From positions 992,001 through 1,056,000 of the forward strand of contig NZ_JAMTCH010000004.1 of assembly GCF_024171735.1 (NCBI RefSeq): a DNA stretch of 64,000 nt, in the 5' to 3' direction. Source of the DNA: Prauserella alba (GTDB lineage: Bacteria > Actinomycetota > Actinomycetes > Mycobacteriales > Pseudonocardiaceae). Each line of letters opens with the position of its first letter. The stretch's first letter is position 1. Both the position numbers and the translations under genes were made by a program. The notes under the pieces were generated by a model that worked only from the letters and a program-made list of their open reading frames with translations, made no database searches and was not told the DNA's origin. Shown in pieces: positions 15,224-24,270 of this stretch.

Positions 15224-16832
15224 GCTTGCCGGGGTTGAGGATCCCGGTCGGGTCGACCGCCCGCTTGGCGGCGGCGAGGACGTCACGGCCGAGTTCGCCG
15301 ATCTCGGCCGTCAGATACGGCGCGTGGTCCATGCCGACGGCGTGGTGGTGCGAGATCGTCCCGACACGGTCGGCGGAGATGGCTTCACAGGCCGCGGCCT
15401 TGGCTCGTTCCCACTGACCGATCGGATCCTCCGGATCCCGCGGCGTCAACACCGTGAAGTACAGCGACGCACCGGTCTCATAGGCGTGCGACACGTGGCA
15501 CATGATCAGCGGATGGCCGAGTTCCCGCCGTAACGCGGTACGCACCCGGTCGTAGAGCGTGCCGAGTTTCGACCAGTGCGTTGCGGTTTCGAGGGTTTCC
15601 ACGCACACGCCCGCGTCGAGGAGCGCATCCCGCTGGCGCGGCCCACCGAACCGGCCGCGCAGCCACGCTCGCGCCGGTGCGGACGTGAGCCACACGCCAC
15701 CACCGGAGCGCAACAGCCGCATCGCCTTCTTGCGGCGGTCGGCCGACTCCCCGTGCCAGCTCAGCACCAGCAGGCACGGGGAGTCGACCCCACGGGCACT
15801 CAGGTAACGGCGCAACGCGCTCGTCTTCCACGTCCCCGCCAGCTGCAGCTGCACCGCCGTCTCGTCCACATCGGACAGGCGAGTGATGTCGGCGAGCAGC
15901 CCCTGCTGCGCCAGCTCCCGCACGAGTCCGCTACCGCGTTCCCAGCCGTCGACGGCCACCGCCTCGAAGTGCTCGCTGTCGGGCAGCGGCCGCACGCGCA
16001 CCGCGACCTCGGTGATGACGCCGAGGGTTCCCTCGCTGCCGATCGCCAGCTGCCGCAGATCGGGCCCGGCCGCCGACGCCGGCGCCACGCCGAGTTCCCA
16101 CTCGCCGCGCGGGGTCGCCAGCCGCACACCGGTGACCATGTCCTCGAAACGGCCGTATCCGGACGAGGCCTGCCCCGCCGAACGGGTCGCCGCGAACCCG
16201 CCGATGGTGGCGCGTTCGAACGACTGCGGGACATGACCGAGGGTGAAGCCGTGGGCCGACAGCATGCGCTCGGCGTCCGGTGCGCGCACCCCGGCCTGCA
16301 GTACCGCTGTACGGGAGATCGGGTCGACCGACACGAGGCGGTTCAGGCGCTCCAGATCCAGGACGATCACGGCCTTCTTGTCGCCCCTGAACGCCGTCAC
16401 ACCGCCGACGACGGACGTGCCGCCACCGAACGGCACCACGCCGACGTCGTGTTCGACACACACGTCCAGCACCTGCTGCACCTGTTTCGGACTGCCCGGC
16501 AGCACGACGCCGTCGGGGGTGGGGATTCCCGCGGTCGGCTGCCGTCGCCGCAGCAGGTCCAGGTACGACAGCCCGCCGCTGCGCTCGAGGCGTTCACGCG
16601 GTTCCTCGAGCACGTTGCCCGCGCCGACGACCGCGGCGATGGCGGACCGTGTCCGCTCCGGCAACTGCGACGGCGGCGTCGCGATGGCGGAATCGGGCGC
16701 CACCGGATCGTTCGGGGTGGTGTCGCCGATCCGGCTCCGCAACCAGCGGAGCTCCTTGGCCGTGAGATGGGAGGCGTCGGCACCGTCGGGCGTCCAGGCA
16801 CCTCGCAGGCGGTGGTCAATGCTGTCGGTCAC
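15213..16832 (-). CDS. FAD-linked oxidase, alkyldihydroxyacetonephosphate-synthase-like
   Basis: 539 residues. A PCMH-type FAD domain is clear: VVPFGGGTSVVGGV near residue 140, then FTLGHVPQSFERATIGGFAATRSAGQASSGYGRFEDMV and the IGSEGTLGVITEVAVRV loop. The C-terminal half holds MCHVSHAYETGASLYFTV and the histidine cluster SHHHAVGMDHAPYL, the signature of alkyl-DHAP synthases, which make ether lipids. Start GTG 16832 is preferred to the ATG at 16850, which would overlap the divergent tetR start. It is divergent from tetR-glpD, which fits a link to glycerol-3-phosphate/DHAP metabolism. Confidence 0.85.
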   Translation of the reverse strand: MTDSIDHRLRGAWTPDGADASHLTAKELRWLRSRIGDTTPNDPVAPDSAIATPPSQLPERTRSAIAAVVGAGNVLEEPRERLERSGGLSYLDLLRRRQPTAGIPTPDGVVLPGSPKQVQQVLDVCVEHDVGVVPFGGGTSVVGGVTAFRGDKKAVIVLDLERLNRLVSVDPISRTAVLQAGVRAPDAERMLSAHGFTLGHVPQSFERATIGGFAATRSAGQASSGYGRFEDMVTGVRLATPRGEWELGVAPASAAGPDLRQLAIGSEGTLGVITEVAVRVRPLPDSEHFEAVAVDGWERGSGLVRELAQQGLLADITRLSDVDETAVQLQLAGTWKTSALRRYLSARGVDSPCLLVLSWHGESADRRKKAMRLLRSGGGVWLTSAPARAWLRGRFGGPRQRDALLDAGVCVETLETATHWSKLGTLYDRVRTALRRELGHPLIMCHVSHAYETGASLYFTVLTPRDPEDPIGQWERAKAAACEAISADRVGTISHHHAVGMDHAPYLTAEIGELGRDVLAAAKRAVDPTGILNPGKLIG

Positions 16833-16841
16833 GACTATAGT
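16813..16841 (+). promoter_or_regulatory. Putative leaderless promoter of tetR-glpD
   Basis: TGGTCA (16813-16818), a 17-base spacer and TATAGT (16836-16841); ATG 16849 follows 7 bases later, with no ribosome site. Confidence 0.55.
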
Positions 16842-16868
16842 GTGACACATGAAGCCGGAATGTCACAC
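16840..16868. promoter_or_regulatory. Operator overlapping the tetR start codon
   Basis: Perfect 8-bp inverted repeat, GTGTGACA (16840-16847) and TGTCACAC (16861-16868), 13 bases apart. It covers the end of the -10 box, the transcription start and the first codons of tetR, and lies just above the start of the divergent FAD-oxidase gene. Likely autoregulatory site controlling both directions. Confidence 0.65.
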
Positions 16869-17457
16869 CCGTGCCGGTGGTCGTGTCTCGGACGACACAC
16901 TGCTCGATGCGGCCAAGGAATGCGTGCTCGCCGGCGGCGTTCGGCGCACCACGCTCACCGGCATCGCCCAGGCCGCCGGCGTGTCGCGGATGACCGTGTA
17001 CCGGCGCTTCCCCGACGTCGGCAACGTCCTCGCGACGCTCATGACCAGAGAGTTCACCGCCCTGCTGCAGCGAGTGGCCGACGACGTCCCCGCGGGCGGC
17101 ACCGCACGGTCCCGCCTCGTCGAACACGCCGTCGCGGGCGTCCGCCGACTCGGCACCGATCCGCTGCTGCGCACCGTGCTGGACCTCGACGCCGAGCTGC
17201 TGCTGCCGTACGTCACCGAACGCCTCGGGGCGACGCAACGCCTCGCCGAGGACGGATTGCACACCTTCGTCGTCGAAGGCCACGCCGACGGTTCCGTGCG
17301 GCCCGGCGATCCGGCGGCACAGTCTCGCGCGCTGTTGCTACTGCTCCAGTCGTTCGTACTGTCCCTGCGGCCCGCGACCGCCGGCGAGACCGGCGTACCC
17401 CCGGAGAACCTGCTCACCGAACTCGCCCAGCTGCTCGAAGGAGCCCTCACGCCATGA
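16849..17457 (+). CDS. TetR family transcriptional regulator
   Basis: 202 residues with an N-terminal TetR helix-turn-helix (LLDAAKECVLAGGVRRTTLTGIAQAAGVSRMTVYRRFPDVGNVLATLMTREF); the M-T-V-Y-R-R-F recognition helix is typical. ATG 16849 is the only usable start. The stop overlaps the glpD start (ATGA), so the two are translated together. The operator at 16840-16868 suggests it controls itself with glpD and the divergent alkyl-DHAP-synthase-like gene. Ligand unknown; an acyl or glycerolipid compound is a guess. Confidence 0.9.
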   Translation: MKPECHTRAGGRVSDDTLLDAAKECVLAGGVRRTTLTGIAQAAGVSRMTVYRRFPDVGNVLATLMTREFTALLQRVADDVPAGGTARSRLVEHAVAGVRRLGTDPLLRTVLDLDAELLLPYVTERLGATQRLAEDGLHTFVVEGHADGSVRPGDPAAQSRALLLLLQSFVLSLRPATAGETGVPPENLLTELAQLLEGALTP

Positions 17458-19004
17458 TCACGGCCTCCCTGACAGCCCGCCGTCGCACGCGAGAACTCGA
17501 CGACCTGGCCGCCGGCAAGCAGATCGACGTCATCGTCGTCGGCGGTGGCGCCACCGGCGCGGGCTGCGCACTCGACGCGGCGTCCCGCGGGCTCACCGTC
17601 GCACTCGTGGAGGCCCACGACCTCGCGTTCGGCACGTCGCGGTGGTCGAGCAAGCTCGTGCACGGCGGGCTGCGCTACCTCGCCCACGGCGAGCTCGGCC
17701 TCGCACACGAGAGCGCCGTCGAGCGAAACGTACTGATGACCCGCACCGCGCCGCACCTGACCCGGCCGATGGCGCAGGTGTTCCCCGCCTACGGCCCGGC
17801 CACCGAACCCGGGCACCTGCTCACCAGGGCCGGACTGCACGCGGGCGACGCGCTGCGACGGGCGGCGAGGACCCCGTCGTCACTGCTGCCGAGACCACGG
17901 GCCGTGCCGTCGGCCGAGGCACTCGCCCTCGCGCCCGGTCTCCGGCGCACCGGACTGCGGGGCGGCCTGTTGTCGTTCGACGGGGCGCTCACCGACGACG
18001 CGCGTCTCGTCGTGGCGATCGCCCGTACGGCGGCGGCACACGGCGCGAGTGTCCTTACGCGACTCTCGGCGACACGGCTGTACGCCGACCGCGTCGTCGC
18101 ACGCGACGGCATGACGGGATCCACTGTGGAACTACGGGCGAAGCAGGTCGTCAACGCGACGGGCGTCTGGGCGGGCTCGCTGGCGCCGTCGGTGCGGTTG
18201 CGACCGTCACGGGGAACCCACCTGGTGCTCGACGCCGAACGGACCGGCCTGGGAGATACGTCCGTGATGGTGCCGGTTCCGGGGGAACTGAACCGCTTCG
18301 TGCTGCTACTCCCCCAGCCCGGCGGGCGGGTGTATCTCGGGCTGACCGACGAACCGCTCGACGGCGACCCCGAGGACGTTCCGACGGTTCCACAGTCCGA
18401 TGTGGCCTTCCTGTTGGAGGTGGCGTCGTCGATACTGGAACGTCGACTCACCCGCGACGACGTGCTGGGCTCCTTCGCCGGAATGCGCCCTCTGCTGGAG
18501 GCCGACGGCGCGACGGCCGACCTGTCCCGCAACCACGCGGTGCTGACCGACCCGGACACCGGCGTGCTCACCGTGGTCGGCGGCAAGCTGACGACCTACC
18601 GGAAGATGGCCGAGGACGCCGTCGACGCGGCGGTGCGATCGGCGCGCCTGCCCGCCGGGCGATCACGGACCAGCAGGCTGCCACTGTTCGGCGCCGCGAG
18701 CCGCAGCCAGCTGTCCGTTGTGGACGCGCCGCCGCGACTGGTCGCCAAGTACGGCACCGAGGCCCCGCGAGTGGCGGCGCTCGGCGAGGTCGATCGCGAG
18801 CTCGCCGAGCCGGTCTTCGCGGGCACCGACGTCACCGCAGCCGAGGTCGTGTGGGCCGCCCGCCACGAAGGCGCGCTCGACGCCGACGACGTGCTGCACC
18901 GGCGCACCCGCCTCGGCCTCGTGCCGGCCGAGGCCGAAGCGGCCCGCTCCCGCGTCGACGACCTGGTCGCCCGCACCACCGAAGGCCTCCGCACCCTCGC
19001 CTGA
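17454..19004 (+). CDS. glpD: Glycerol-3-phosphate dehydrogenase, FAD-dependent
   Basis: 516 residues. The FAD motif VIVVGGGATGAGCALDAASRGLTVALVEAHDLAFGTSRWSSKLVHGGLRYL near residues 25-75 is the GlpD signature, and TVVGGKLTTYRKMAEDAVD near 375 is the second family motif; a C-terminal DAO_C domain follows. It oxidises glycerol-3-phosphate to dihydroxyacetone phosphate at the membrane and feeds electrons to quinones. Coupled to the TetR gene by ATGA overlap. With the divergent alkyl-DHAP-synthase-like enzyme, which uses acyl-DHAP, this looks like a glycerolipid or ether-lipid unit rather than glycerol uptake: no glpF or glpK is present. Confidence 0.92.
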   Translation: MITASLTARRRTRELDDLAAGKQIDVIVVGGGATGAGCALDAASRGLTVALVEAHDLAFGTSRWSSKLVHGGLRYLAHGELGLAHESAVERNVLMTRTAPHLTRPMAQVFPAYGPATEPGHLLTRAGLHAGDALRRAARTPSSLLPRPRAVPSAEALALAPGLRRTGLRGGLLSFDGALTDDARLVVAIARTAAAHGASVLTRLSATRLYADRVVARDGMTGSTVELRAKQVVNATGVWAGSLAPSVRLRPSRGTHLVLDAERTGLGDTSVMVPVPGELNRFVLLLPQPGGRVYLGLTDEPLDGDPEDVPTVPQSDVAFLLEVASSILERRLTRDDVLGSFAGMRPLLEADGATADLSRNHAVLTDPDTGVLTVVGGKLTTYRKMAEDAVDAAVRSARLPAGRSRTSRLPLFGAASRSQLSVVDAPPRLVAKYGTEAPRVAALGEVDRELAEPVFAGTDVTAAEVVWAARHEGALDADDVLHRRTRLGLVPAEAEAARSRVDDLVARTTEGLRTLA

Positions 19005-19019
19005 CGGCGTGACCCGTTT

Positions 19020-19152
19020 GCCCCCAAGGGCACCTTGGTGGCGTTGAACGCGACAAACCTTCCCCTCACGATCCGCTACAACTCGGCCGACCAGTCGTGC
19101 CCGCGAGGGGAAGAAACGTCGCACTGAATGCAACCAAAGTGCCCTTGGGGGC
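19020..19152. repeat. Hairpin repeat family A, long branched form, copy 3
   Basis: 133 bases. Outer arms GCCCCCAAGGGCACCTTGGT and ACCAAAGTGCCCTTGGGGGC pair; inside them each side carries its own GCGTTGAACGC-type mini-hairpin and a second stem, CCTTCCCCTC with GAGGGGAAG. It lies between the convergent glpD and citrate synthase genes, next to the terminator at 19177. Confidence 0.85.
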
Positions 19153-19176
19153 ACGCGGCAACGGTTTCCGCACGCG

Positions 19177-19215
19177 ACGAGGGCCGCCGCCCGGATATCG
19201 GGCGGCGGCCCTCGT
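19177..19215 (-). terminator. Strong stem-loop downstream of citrate synthase
   Basis: Perfect 17-bp stem ACGAGGGCCGCCGCCCG with its complement, 5-base loop GATAT. It is 29 bases past the citrate synthase stop and can also stop glpD transcripts. Confidence 0.8.
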
Positions 19216-19244
19216 GTGCGAACCGCGAGTCAGCGCTGTCGTAC

Positions 19245-20558
<1,314 letters not shown>

Positions 20559-20749
20559 GCACATGCCTCTCACGGTCACACGGGCCGGCCGGTGGCGACC
20601 GCATGTTCTGCTGGTCACCGCGTGTACGCGACAGGCCCTTCAGCCTCGTCGCACCGCCCCGCTGGGGTACGAATGCTCCCTAACGCTAGTCCAGATAAGG
20701 GCTTTTTCGCAGCCGTGGCGTTACACACAGCGACCCGGTGCGACAAGGT

Positions 20750-21682
20750 TCACACGCTGGCGTTTTGGTCGCCGGTTAACTCGTTCGAGGTAGGCGGTTC
20801 GGCGCCGCTGCGTGACACCGTCACACCCGCCGCACGAGAGGCGTACGCAAGCGCTTGCGTCCAGGTGTCGGGCGTCATCGCGGCGAGATTCGTCACGCCG
20901 CGGTCCGCGAACCACGCCAGCAGCGCTCCCAACACGGTGTCGCCGGCACCGATCGTGTCGACCACCGCGACATCCGCCGCGGGTACGCGTGCGACCTCAC
21001 CGTCGGTCGTGAGCACCGACAGACCGTCACCGCCACGAGTCAGCACGACGGCCTCGACCCCGGCGTCGAGCCATGTCGCCGCCGCCTCGACGGCCGACTC
21101 CCCGCCGGTGAGCCACTCCGCGTCGTCGTCGGACACTTTCAGCAACCGCACATCGGGCAGCCAGGACGCGAACCGTTTCCGGTAGGCGTCGGGATCGCTG
21201 ATCATGTCGGCGCGGATGTTCGGGTCGAGCGCGGTGAGTACGCCACGCGCGGCCTCCCGGCGGAGCACGGCCTCGTAGGCGCTCGCACCCGGCTCCAGCA
21301 CCATGCCGAGGGTGCCGAGCGACAGAATCCCGGTGCCGGCGGGCAACGGCCCCGGGTCCTCGACGAGCCGGTCGGCGGTGCCCTCGGTGTAGAAACTGAA
21401 GCGCGCCGCGCCCGTCTCATCGAGGGCGACCACGGCGAGCGTCGTCGGCTCAGGGCCGCGCTGCAGCAGGGACGTGTCCACACCGGACGCTTCGAGCCGC
21501 TCGACGAGCGCGTCGCCGAAACGGTCCGTCGACAACCGCGAGAGCAGCGCCGTCGGCACGCCGAGCCTGCCCGCGGCGAGTGCCACGTTGTACGGCCCGC
21601 CACCGAGCCGAGGGGCCAGCAGCGCCGGATCGGACTCCGCGGGCACCAGGTCCACCAGCGCCTCACCGCCGGACACGATCAT
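20750..21682 (-). CDS. PfkB-family sugar kinase (fructokinase/ribokinase type)
   Basis: 310 residues. Both PfkB signatures are present: the N-terminal GGGPYNVALAAGRLGVPTALLSRLSTDRFGD and the C-terminal VVDTIGAGDTVLGALLAWF with the catalytic aspartate. The closest pattern is fructokinase. ATG 21682 overlaps the stop of the upstream tetR gene (ATGA), so the kinase is translated with the regulator. It phosphorylates a sugar with ATP; no transporter gene is linked, so the substrate is not fixed by context. Confidence 0.9.
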   Translation of the reverse strand: MIVSGGEALVDLVPAESDPALLAPRLGGGPYNVALAAGRLGVPTALLSRLSTDRFGDALVERLEASGVDTSLLQRGPEPTTLAVVALDETGAARFSFYTEGTADRLVEDPGPLPAGTGILSLGTLGMVLEPGASAYEAVLRREAARGVLTALDPNIRADMISDPDAYRKRFASWLPDVRLLKVSDDDAEWLTGGESAVEAAATWLDAGVEAVVLTRGGDGLSVLTTDGEVARVPAADVAVVDTIGAGDTVLGALLAWFADRGVTNLAAMTPDTWTQALAYASRAAGVTVSRSGAEPPTSNELTGDQNASV

Positions 21683-22467
21683 CGCCGCGCTCCTTTCGTC
21701 GTTGCCGAGCCGGTCTCGGCCGCCACGGCGTCGTCCGTGACCGTTGTGGGTTCAGCGTCACGACCGGCTACCGGGGTGCCCCCGGCAGCCGCGGTCGCGA
21801 GGACGTTACCGGCACGCGTGACAGCGGCGGTGGCGCCGGTGCGGCCGGGCCCACCGTCGCCTCCGTGACCGCCGTCCCGCTGCAGGCCCCCCAGCAGCAG
21901 ATCGGACAGTGCGGCGAAGGCATCGGCGTCCGAGTAGCCGGTGCGCGCCCTGACGGTTCCGCTCTGGATCTGCTCGATCAGCAACTCGGCGAACTCGGCG
22001 ACCAGCGGCCCGTGCACGTCGCGGAACAGACCGTCGGACATGCCTTCCGAGATGAACGCGCGGATGCGGTCGGCGGCGGCGTGGGAGTTGAACTCGTACG
22101 TGACACGGGTCGGCTCGAACGTGTCGACGTCGGCGATGAACGTCTCCGACGCGCGGCCCAGCTCCTCGGCGACCCCGGCCAGATACTCCTGGATCCTCGC
22201 CCGCGCATCGGCGGCCCCGGCCACCCGCGCCTCGATGCGCTCGGCCGCCCCGCGGAAGAAATGCGTGACGACCGTGACGGCGAGCTGTTCCTTGCTGGAG
22301 GCGAGCGCATACAGCGTCGACTTCGAGCAGCGGAGGCGTCCTGCCAGGTCGTCGAGGGTGTAGCCGAGGAACCCGTCGGCGAGGAACAGCTCCTCGACCT
22401 CGGCGAGCAACGCCTGCTGACGGGCAGTGGCCGGGCGAGTTCGCCGCCGGGTCTGGTTCTGGGGCAT
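21679..22467 (-). CDS. TetR family regulator with a low-complexity tail
   Basis: 262 residues. TetR helix-turn-helix in residues 15-60 (LLAEVEELFLADGFLGYTLDDLAGRLRCSKSTLYALASSKEQLAVTVV). The last 65 residues or so (from about 195) are Gly/Ala/Thr-rich with no recognisable fold (GGHGGDGGPGRTGATAA). ATG 22467 has TAAGCT ending 7 bases upstream and no ribosome site (leaderless). Two AGTACTG-type palindromes lie further up. It is coupled to the sugar-kinase gene and is divergent from the acyl-CoA dehydrogenase gene. Confidence 0.88.
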   Translation of the reverse strand: MPQNQTRRRTRPATARQQALLAEVEELFLADGFLGYTLDDLAGRLRCSKSTLYALASSKEQLAVTVVTHFFRGAAERIEARVAGAADARARIQEYLAGVAEELGRASETFIADVDTFEPTRVTYEFNSHAAADRIRAFISEGMSDGLFRDVHGPLVAEFAELLIEQIQSGTVRARTGYSDADAFAALSDLLLGGLQRDGGHGGDGGPGRTGATAAVTRAGNVLATAAAGGTPVAGRDAEPTTVTDDAVAAETGSATTKGARR

Positions 22468-22483
22468 ACGTCGAGCTTATGAT

Positions 22484-22521
22484 GGTACTGAGAACACCAC
22501 CACAGTACTGTTTTCAGTACT
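22484..22521. promoter_or_regulatory. AGTACTG operator upstream of tetR
   Basis: AGTACTG-TTTT-CAGTACT (22504-22521) is a perfect 7-bp inverted repeat, and a further GGTACTG half-site lies at 22484-22490, 20 bases away. It sits between the divergent tetR-kinase and acyl-CoA dehydrogenase genes and is a likely TetR operator. Confidence 0.65.
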
Positions 22522-22528
22522 AAGTTTT

Positions 22529-22650
22529 GCCCCCAAGGGCACCTTGGTGGCGTTGAACGCCCCGAATCTTCCCCTCGCGGTCAGACGATCAGGAGCAGCG
22601 CGAAGGGAACATTTGTGGCGCTGAGCGCCCCCAGGGCGCCCCTCGGGGCG
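22529..22650. repeat. Hairpin repeat family A, long branched form, copy 4
   Basis: 122 bases. Left half GCCCCCAAGGGCACCTTGGT..., GCGTTGAACGC mini-hairpin, then AATCTTCCCCTCGCGG; right half CGCGAAGGGAACATT..., GCGCTGAGCGC mini-hairpin, then a decayed outer arm ending GGGGC. Inner stem pairs with one mismatch and G-U pairs. Unusually it lies between divergent genes, in the 5' region of the acyl-CoA dehydrogenase gene. Confidence 0.8.
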
Positions 22651-22674
22651 ACACAGCCAGCCGAGGAGCCACCG

Positions 22675-23820
22675 ATGCCCGCCGAACGCCTGCTTCCCGA
22701 CACCGAGTCCGCAGACCTCATCGCGCTCGCCCGCGAGATCGCCCGTGACGAACTGGCGCCGGTCGCAGCCGAGTACGAGGAGGCCGAGCGGTTCCCCAGG
22801 GAGCAGTTCCGGCTGCTCGGCAAGTCCGGTCTGCTCGGTCTGCCGTACTCCGAACGCTGGGGCGGCGGCGAGGTGCCGTACGAGACGTACCTGCAGGCTC
22901 TCGAGGAGATCGCGGGCGCGTGGATGTCCGTCGGCGTCGGCCTGTCGGTGCACACGATGTCGTGCTTCGCGCTGGCCCACTACGGCACGGACGAGCAGCG
23001 CGATGCGTGGCTGCCAGCCATGCTCGGTGGCGAGCTACTCGGCGCCTACGCGCTGTCCGAGATGCACGCCGGATCCGATGCGGCAGCGCTGTCCACCCGC
23101 GCCCGGCGCGACGACGGGGACTACGTCGTCAACGGCACGAAGGCGTGGATCACCGCGGGCGGTCAGGCCGACTTCTACACGACGATGGTCCGGACCTCCG
23201 ACGACGGCGCCAAGGGCATCAGCTGCCTGCTCGTCGACGGCTCGACGCCGGGACTCGACGCGGCCACCCCCGAGCGCAAGATGGGCCTGACCGGGTCGAC
23301 GACGGCGCAGATGATCTTCTCCGGCGCCCGCGTGCCCGCCGGGCGACTGATCGGCGGGGAGGGCGCGGGGCTGAAGATCGCGCTCGATTCACTCGCGTCC
23401 GGACGGCTCGGTATCGCGGCGTGCTCGGTCGGCCTGGCTCAGGCGGCGCTCGACGAGGCCGTCTCGTACGCGAAGACCCGGCAGCAGTTCGGCAAACCGA
23501 TCATCGAGAACCAGGGGATGGAGTTCCTGCTCGCCGACATGGCGGCCGCCGTCGAGACGTCCAGGGCGATGTACCTCGACGCGGCCCGGCGCCGCGACCG
23601 CGGCATGCCGTTCCAGCGGCAGGCGTCGGTGGCCAAGCTCGTCGCGACCGATTCGGCGATGACGGTGACGACCGACGCCGTGCAGGTCCTCGGCGGGGCC
23701 GGCTACACCCGCGACTTCCCCGTCGAGCGCTACATGCGCGAGGCCAAGGTGCCGCAGATCTTCGAGGGCACGAACCAGATCCAGCGCATGGTCATCGCCC
23801 GCGCCCTCAAGGAGGCGTAA
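22675..23820 (+). CDS. Acyl-CoA dehydrogenase
   Basis: 381 residues, the standard length. FAD/substrate signatures: AYALSEMHAGSDAAALSTRARRDDGDYVVNGTKAWITAGGQADFYTTM and, at the C-terminus, QVLGGAGYTRDFPVERYMREAKVPQIFEGTNQIQRMVIARAL with the catalytic glutamate (E in FEGTN). It introduces the 2,3 double bond in acyl-CoAs and passes electrons to ETF. ATG 22675 has GAGGAG 7 bases upstream; an in-frame start further up would lie inside the hairpin repeat. Chain-length preference unknown. Confidence 0.95.
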   Translation: MPAERLLPDTESADLIALAREIARDELAPVAAEYEEAERFPREQFRLLGKSGLLGLPYSERWGGGEVPYETYLQALEEIAGAWMSVGVGLSVHTMSCFALAHYGTDEQRDAWLPAMLGGELLGAYALSEMHAGSDAAALSTRARRDDGDYVVNGTKAWITAGGQADFYTTMVRTSDDGAKGISCLLVDGSTPGLDAATPERKMGLTGSTTAQMIFSGARVPAGRLIGGEGAGLKIALDSLASGRLGIAACSVGLAQAALDEAVSYAKTRQQFGKPIIENQGMEFLLADMAAAVETSRAMYLDAARRRDRGMPFQRQASVAKLVATDSAMTVTTDAVQVLGGAGYTRDFPVERYMREAKVPQIFEGTNQIQRMVIARALKEA

Positions 23821-23835
23821 CCCCACTCACGACGC

Positions 23836-23940
23836 CGTGTTGCGGATTCCGGGGCCCGTGTTGCAGTTCCCGGGGCCCGTGTTGCGGATTCCGGGGCGCG
23901 TGTTCTGCATTCAGTCCAGCGTGTTCTGCATTCAGCACGC
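23836..23940. repeat. 21-bp tandem repeat, five units (family B, site II)
   Basis: Five contiguous 21-base units begin at 23836, 23857, 23878, 23899 and 23920. The first three begin CGTGTTGC and end in a CCGGGGC-type block; the last two begin CGTGTTCTGCATTCAG. This is the reverse orientation of the units at sites I, III and IV. Confidence 0.85.
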
Positions 23941-24100
23941 CGAGATCTGCTCCGAAACCGCGAGAACTGCACCCAGGCCGGCATGTTCCGCGGTGACGGT
24001 GGTCGACCATCCGGCGCCGTGGCGGCTGAACTCGACCTGCGCTACCGACGGTTTCGCAACCGGAAACACCATGGCACCGCACAGCGCGAGACCTGCGGGC

Positions 24101-24184
24101 CCCGGAGGGCGCAACACGGGCCCCCGAGGGCGCAACACGGCGGCGTGAGTGCAGAACACGCGGGGCCGAGTGCAGGACACGCGG
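24101..24184. repeat. 21-bp tandem repeat, four units (family B, site III)
   Basis: The core AACACG/GACACG recurs at 24113, 24134, 24155 and 24176, exactly 21 bases apart. The last two units carry GAGTGCAGAACACGCGG and GAGTGCAGGACACGCGG, the same 17-mers as sites I and IV. Confidence 0.85.
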
Positions 24185-24270
24185 CCCGCGTACTCACGCC
24201 GCCGCACCGCGCCCGCCGCCGCGTTGCCCACGCCGCAGCGTCGCCATGCCGCCGCGTTGCCCGGGTGTCG

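Larger units (their letters stand above)
23821..24270. other. Repeat-rich intergenic region
   Basis: 450 bases between the acyl-CoA dehydrogenase and the amidohydrolase gene (convergent). It is made of a five-unit 21-bp repeat in one orientation, about 160 bases of mixed sequence, and a four-unit repeat of the same family in the other orientation. Some open frames cross it but they merely read the repeat as heptads such as LNAEHAG; I see no supported gene. Confidence 0.7.

Noticed and set aside
16833-16850. ATG 16850 as start of the FAD-oxidase gene
   Set aside because: It would overlap the divergent tetR start codon and its operator; GTG 16832 fits the protein family start as well.
23836-24184. 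CRISPR array
   Set aside because: The repeats are contiguous 21-bp units without unique spacers, and no cas genes are present.
23807-24231. Small minus-strand open frames reading LNAEHAG-type repeats or MVFPVAKPSVAQ
   Set aside because: They read the 21-bp repeat family in frame, and the non-repeat part is only about 45 codons without a start signal.
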